Of a DNA stretch of 19,290 bases, positions 17,274 through 19,290 are shown piece by piece (position 1 is the stretch's first letter; each line of letters starts with the position of its first letter). The notes beneath the pieces were generated by a model, which saw only the letters and a list, made by a program, of their open reading frames with translations, did no database searches and was not told the origin of the DNA. The position numbers were made by a program, and so were the translations under genes. Source of the stretch: Candidatus Altarchaeales archaeon WOR_SM1_86-2 (GTDB lineage: Archaea; Altiarchaeota; Altiarchaeia; IMC4; MCBC01); contig MCBC01000099.1 in assembly GCA_001723855.1 (NCBI GenBank), positions 1 through 19,290 on the forward strand, written 5' to 3'.

Positions 17274-18257
17274 TCATTTCATCACAAACATCTTCCTGAG
17301 TTCAGCTCCGACCTTTTCTATAGGCATTTCCTTTCCTTCTTCCCTCATCTTTTTGAGGTTTGGCATTCCCGCTTCCTTTTCCTTCACCCATTCGTCTGCG
17401 AACTTTCCTGAAACAACATCATTTAGGATTTCCTTCATAGTCGCTCTTGTTTCCTTTGTTATGATCCTGTCCCCGCGGGTTCGTCCCCCGTATTCGGCGG
17501 TGTTTGAAACGTTCTGCCACATGTACTCAATACCTCCTTTCTGAATGAGGTCCGTGATCAATTTCAATTCATGCAGGGTTTCAAAGTATGCTATCTCCGG
17601 CTGGTAGCCCGCTTCAATCAAAGTGTCGAATGATGCTTTGATCAATTCAGTGCAGCCCCCGCATAAATCAACCTGCTCTCCAAACAGGTCGGTTTCAGTT
17701 TCCTCTGAAAATGTTGTTTCCAGAACTCCTGCGCGAGTGGCGCCAATTGCATTTGCCAGCGCCAAAGCGTTTTGCTTTGCCTTTCCGGTATAGTCCTGCT
17801 CAACCGCTATCAGCGCCGGAACCCCGAAGCCTTCCAGGTAGGTTTGCCTTACCAGCCTCCCGGGCCCCTTGGGAGCGACCATTATCACGTCAATAAACTC
17901 GGGCGGAATGATTCGTTTAAACCTGATGTTAAAGCCGTGGGAGAACATCAAAGTATCTCCTTCCTTCAGGTTGTCCTTGATTTTATCGTTATAAACATCT
18001 GCCTGGATCTCATCAGGGATCAATATATGCACAAAGTCGCCCTTTTCTGCAGCCTCCTCTATTGAAACCGGCTTAAAGCCGTGCTCTACCGCCAGATCGT
18101 ATGTGCCGTCCTTTATCACACCAATCACAACATCCAGTCCGGAATCGCGCATGTTCTGCGCCTGGGCGTGCCCCTGGATCCCATATCCTATGATTGAAAT
18201 TGTTTTTCCGTCCAGAATGCTTATGTTAGCATCATCATCATAATATACTTTTGCCAT
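17274..18257 (-). CDS. ilvC: Ketol-acid reductoisomerase, class I
   Basis: A 327-residue enzyme of valine, leucine and isoleucine synthesis; it isomerises and reduces acetolactate or acetohydroxybutyrate. The nucleotide motif GYGIQGHAQ is at residues 24-32, the region around [12 protein letters not shown] and the [11 protein letters not shown] segment carry the metal-binding acidic residues, and length is normal for class I. The loop after the second beta strand (GVIKDGTYD, 46-54) lacks the Arg and Ser residues that usually grip the NADPH 2'-phosphate, hinting at altered cofactor preference. The gene stands alone, without ilvB or ilvN, and lies downstream of the structured RNA candidate on the same strand. 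Confidence 0.95.
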   Translation of the reverse strand: MAKVYYDDDANISILDGKTISIIGYGIQGHAQAQNMRDSGLDVVIGVIKDGTYDLAVEHGFKPVSIEEAAEKGDFVHILIPDEIQADVYNDKIKDNLKEGDTLMFSHGFNIRFKRIIPPEFIDVIMVAPKGPGRLVRQTYLEGFGVPALIAVEQDYTGKAKQNALALANAIGATRAGVLETTFSEETETDLFGEQVDLCGGCTELIKASFDTLIEAGYQPEIAYFETLHELKLITDLIQKGGIEYMWQNVSNTAEYGGRTRGDRIITKETRATMKEILNDVVSGKFADEWVKEKEAGMPNLKKMREEGKEMPIEKVGAELRKMFVMK

Positions 18258-18304
18258 TTTTTAGTAATTTAAAAATAGGAAAATAAAAATCAGGTAATAA
18301 CAAT

Positions 18305-18317
18305 AAAAAAAGAAAAA
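18305..18317 (-). terminator. Oligo-T terminator of the RNA candidate
   Basis: On the minus strand this is five T, one C, then seven T, just after the last base-paired part of the RNA. Archaeal transcription ends at such T-runs without needing a hairpin. It also lies 48 bases before ilvC, so it could limit read-through into that gene. Confidence 0.5.
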
Positions 18318-18332
18318 GGATATGCTGTAGGG

Positions 18333-18599
18333 TCAAGCAGGGCGAACCACGATACATTATGCCAAGCACCGAAGCGCAAAGCGCTCGCGACCCGAAGGTT
18401 TTGATTCATGCACCATCCACATCGAAACCCCGCAGGCAATCAATCAACCGAAGCTGACTAACCGCTTAGAGGCGAATTCTCCAGCACGCTCCACCACCCA
18501 AAAGGGCGCCTCACACCAGACCACCGAAGTGATTTGCTGCAAAACCGGTATGCATCCCTATTACACACCGATGAAGTGTCTGTTCAATGGGTTGCTTGA
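18333..18599 (-). ncRNA. Unidentified structured RNA candidate upstream of ilvC
   Basis: On the minus strand this G+C-rich block, set in A+T-rich flanks, contains four CUUCGG sequences (18524-18529, 18448-18453, 18392-18397, 18369-18374). Each is closed by a short stem, for example AUCAC/GUGGU and CGC/GUG. A closing helix pairs UCAAGCA (18593-18599) with UGCUUGA (18333-18339). Other pairings are GAGGCG with CGCCUC (enclosing CCC-UUUU-GGG), GGUUGAUU with AAUCAAAACC, and the alternative hairpin AGCGCUUUGCGCU. UUCG loops appear only when the minus strand is read, which fixes the orientation. It could be an independent RNA or the leader of ilvC. RNase P, SRP, 5S and tRNA signatures were sought and not found. 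Confidence 0.65.
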
Positions 18600-18612
18600 A
18601 TTCCCCACATAT

Positions 18613-18621
18613 CTATAAAAA
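18613..18621 (-). promoter_or_regulatory. TATA-like element for the RNA candidate
   Basis: The minus strand reads TTTTTATAG here, about 20-25 bases before the 5' arm of the RNA's closing helix. A second A+T element (minus strand TTTAATATG, about 18622-18631) could serve instead. Either would start transcription close to the first paired base. Confidence 0.45.
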
Positions 18622-18671
18622 CATATTAAACATTCAAGTATAAAAAACCTGAAATTATATTCATCGATAAT

Positions 18672-18696
18672 ATGCATTCCATGCATAATTATGCAT
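18672..18696. promoter_or_regulatory. Three phased ATGCAT palindromes, operator candidate
   Basis: ATGCAT occurs at 18672-18677, 18681-18686 and 18691-18696, that is at intervals of 9 and 10 bases, close to one turn of DNA. The sites lie between the divergent promoters of the structured RNA and the TraB-family gene. Repeated short palindromes on one face of the helix suggest binding by a dimeric regulator; no protein is implicated. Confidence 0.35.
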
Positions 18697-18784
18697 TAGA
18701 GTAATTTTTGGATTTACTTTTTAACCCATCTATTTTAAAATTTCCTATGAAAATTTTAATCATTTATTTCTTTTTCAAAAAAAC

Positions 18785-18793
18785 TTTATAGTA
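18785..18793 (+). promoter_or_regulatory. TATA box of the TraB-family gene
   Basis: TTTATAGTA lies about 17-20 bases before the ATG at 18806 in an A+T-rich stretch. This spacing would give a very short or absent 5' leader. Confidence 0.4.
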
Positions 18794-18805
18794 TAATAAA
18801 GGGAA

Positions 18806-19290
18806 ATGTCTGAAACAGAAAAAAACGTTGACAGATTAGCATTTAAGGGCAGTGAGATCATACTTGTCGGCACCGCTCATGTCTCAAAAGAAAGTGTGGC
18901 TCTGGTCAGGAAAACGATAGAAGAAGAAAAACCGGACATAGTTGGCATAGAGTTATGCGAGAAGAGGCACGAAACCCTTGCTGATAGAAGAAAATGGGAA
19001 TCCACCAAAATAACTGATATCATAAGGGAAGGAAAAACACCCCTTTTTTTAGCAAATATATTGCTGGCAACTTATCAAAGAAAAATTGGCGACAAACTCG
19101 GCATAAAACCAGGCTCTGAGATGATTGAGGCCATGAACATCGCGAAAGAGAAGGATATTGCAGTGGCGTTGATAGACCGGGACATTCAGGTAACTTTGAA
19201 CAGGGCATGGAGTTCCATGGGCATATTGGAGAAATTTAAGCTGGGTTTTTTGTCCCTATACGATATAATTTTCGGGATTTTTTTAAGCGA
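18806..19290 (+). CDS. TraB/PrgY-family protein, 3' end outside window
   Basis: The first 161 residues of a TraB-domain protein are visible. The family signature LVGTAHVSKESV lies near residues 20-31, with the conserved acidic/His-containing line VGIELCEKRHE after it, and LIDRDIQVTLNRAW later. Relatives include PrgY/TraB, which act on peptide pheromones in bacteria, and Tiki metalloproteases in animals; the GxxH and E residues are the putative metal or catalytic site. Archaeal members usually carry C-terminal membrane helices, and the hydrophobic run at the window edge (LGFLSLYDIIFGIFL) may be the first. The start is preceded by a weak AAAGGGA site and a TATA box. The native role in archaea is unknown. 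Confidence 0.85.
   Translation, partial: MSETEKNVDRLAFKGSEIILVGTAHVSKESVALVRKTIEEEKPDIVGIELCEKRHETLADRRKWESTKITDIIREGKTPLFLANILLATYQRKIGDKLGIKPGSEMIEAMNIAKEKDIAVALIDRDIQVTLNRAWSSMGILEKFKLGFLSLYDIIFGIFLS

Larger units (their letters stand above)
18258..18805. other. 548-bp intergenic region without protein genes
   Basis: The region separates ilvC (leftward) from the TraB-family gene (rightward). In order it holds a T-tract terminator for minus-strand transcripts, a structured RNA candidate of about 267 nt, a TATA element for that RNA, three evenly spaced ATGCAT sites, an A+T-rich stretch and the TATA box of the rightward gene. I see no plausible short coding sequence. Confidence 0.8.

Noticed and set aside
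18333..18599. RNase P RNA, SRP RNA, 5S rRNA or tRNA
   Set aside because: The RNase P P4 sequences (GAGGAA... and ACAGAA...), the SRP helix 8 GGAA loop, the 5S core and a tRNA T-arm GGTTCGAATCC were sought on both strands and not found. A highly divergent member cannot be excluded without a covariance search.

Overview
The window looks like a chromosome segment of a euryarchaeal (methanogen-lineage-like) archaeon. The evidence is an A-type ATP synthase subunit D, an archaeal RNase J, the KEOPS subunit Pcc1, ThiL, a TraB/PrgY-type protein, a Yip1-type membrane protein and a large secreted gingipain-like/NosD-like surface protein. Upstream elements look like archaeal TATA boxes, and the one at about 632-640 would give a nearly leaderless transcript. 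I cannot name the genus from sequence alone.

Layout, left to right. 1-495 is the 3' part of a contractile-injection-system/phage tail-tube gene cut by the window edge. 542-583 is a stranded copy of the last 13 codons and stop of atpD. 659-3070 holds a two-gene cassette: a PLD-family nuclease and a beta-class DNA methyltransferase. 3086-6495 is a leftward run of atpD, RNase J, pcc1 and a secreted six-repeat propeller protein. 6563-7321 is a short-chain dehydrogenase. 7338-9178 contains two stranded copies of the trpB 3' end, separating a DUF433/DUF5615 toxin-antitoxin-like pair from a pentapeptide-repeat ion channel, followed by trpB itself (9179-10357). 10392-15623 is a 1743-residue surface protease/beta-helix protein. 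15663-16613 is thiL, 16629-17162 a Yip1-like membrane protein and 17274-18257 ilvC. 18258-18805 has no protein gene, but contains a strongly structured RNA candidate on the minus strand and an array of three ATGCAT sites. 18806 to the end is a TraB-family gene cut by the right edge.

The most unusual feature is a repeated insertion pattern. At two unrelated housekeeping genes (atpD and trpB), accessory genes sit directly downstream of the gene, and beyond them lies a second, diverged copy of the gene's own 3' terminus, starting at the stop codon and in the same orientation. At trpB this happened twice, giving three successive trpB tails. The atpD tail copy differs from the intact gene at only 3 of 42 positions, all third codon positions. 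It therefore looks like the tail of a homologous atpD that evolved as coding sequence, not a random repeat. The cargo is restriction-modification-like, toxin-antitoxin-like and channel genes. No recombinase, transposase or terminal inverted repeat is visible in the window. This fits gene-end-targeted integration in which the incoming DNA supplies a new 3' end and displaces the old one.

The second unusual feature is a roughly 270-nt RNA candidate on the minus strand upstream of ilvC. It has four C(UUCG)G tetraloop hairpins, a 7-bp closing helix, a TATA-like element upstream and a T-tract at its 3' end. I could not match it to RNase P, SRP, 5S, tRNA or any riboswitch class I know.
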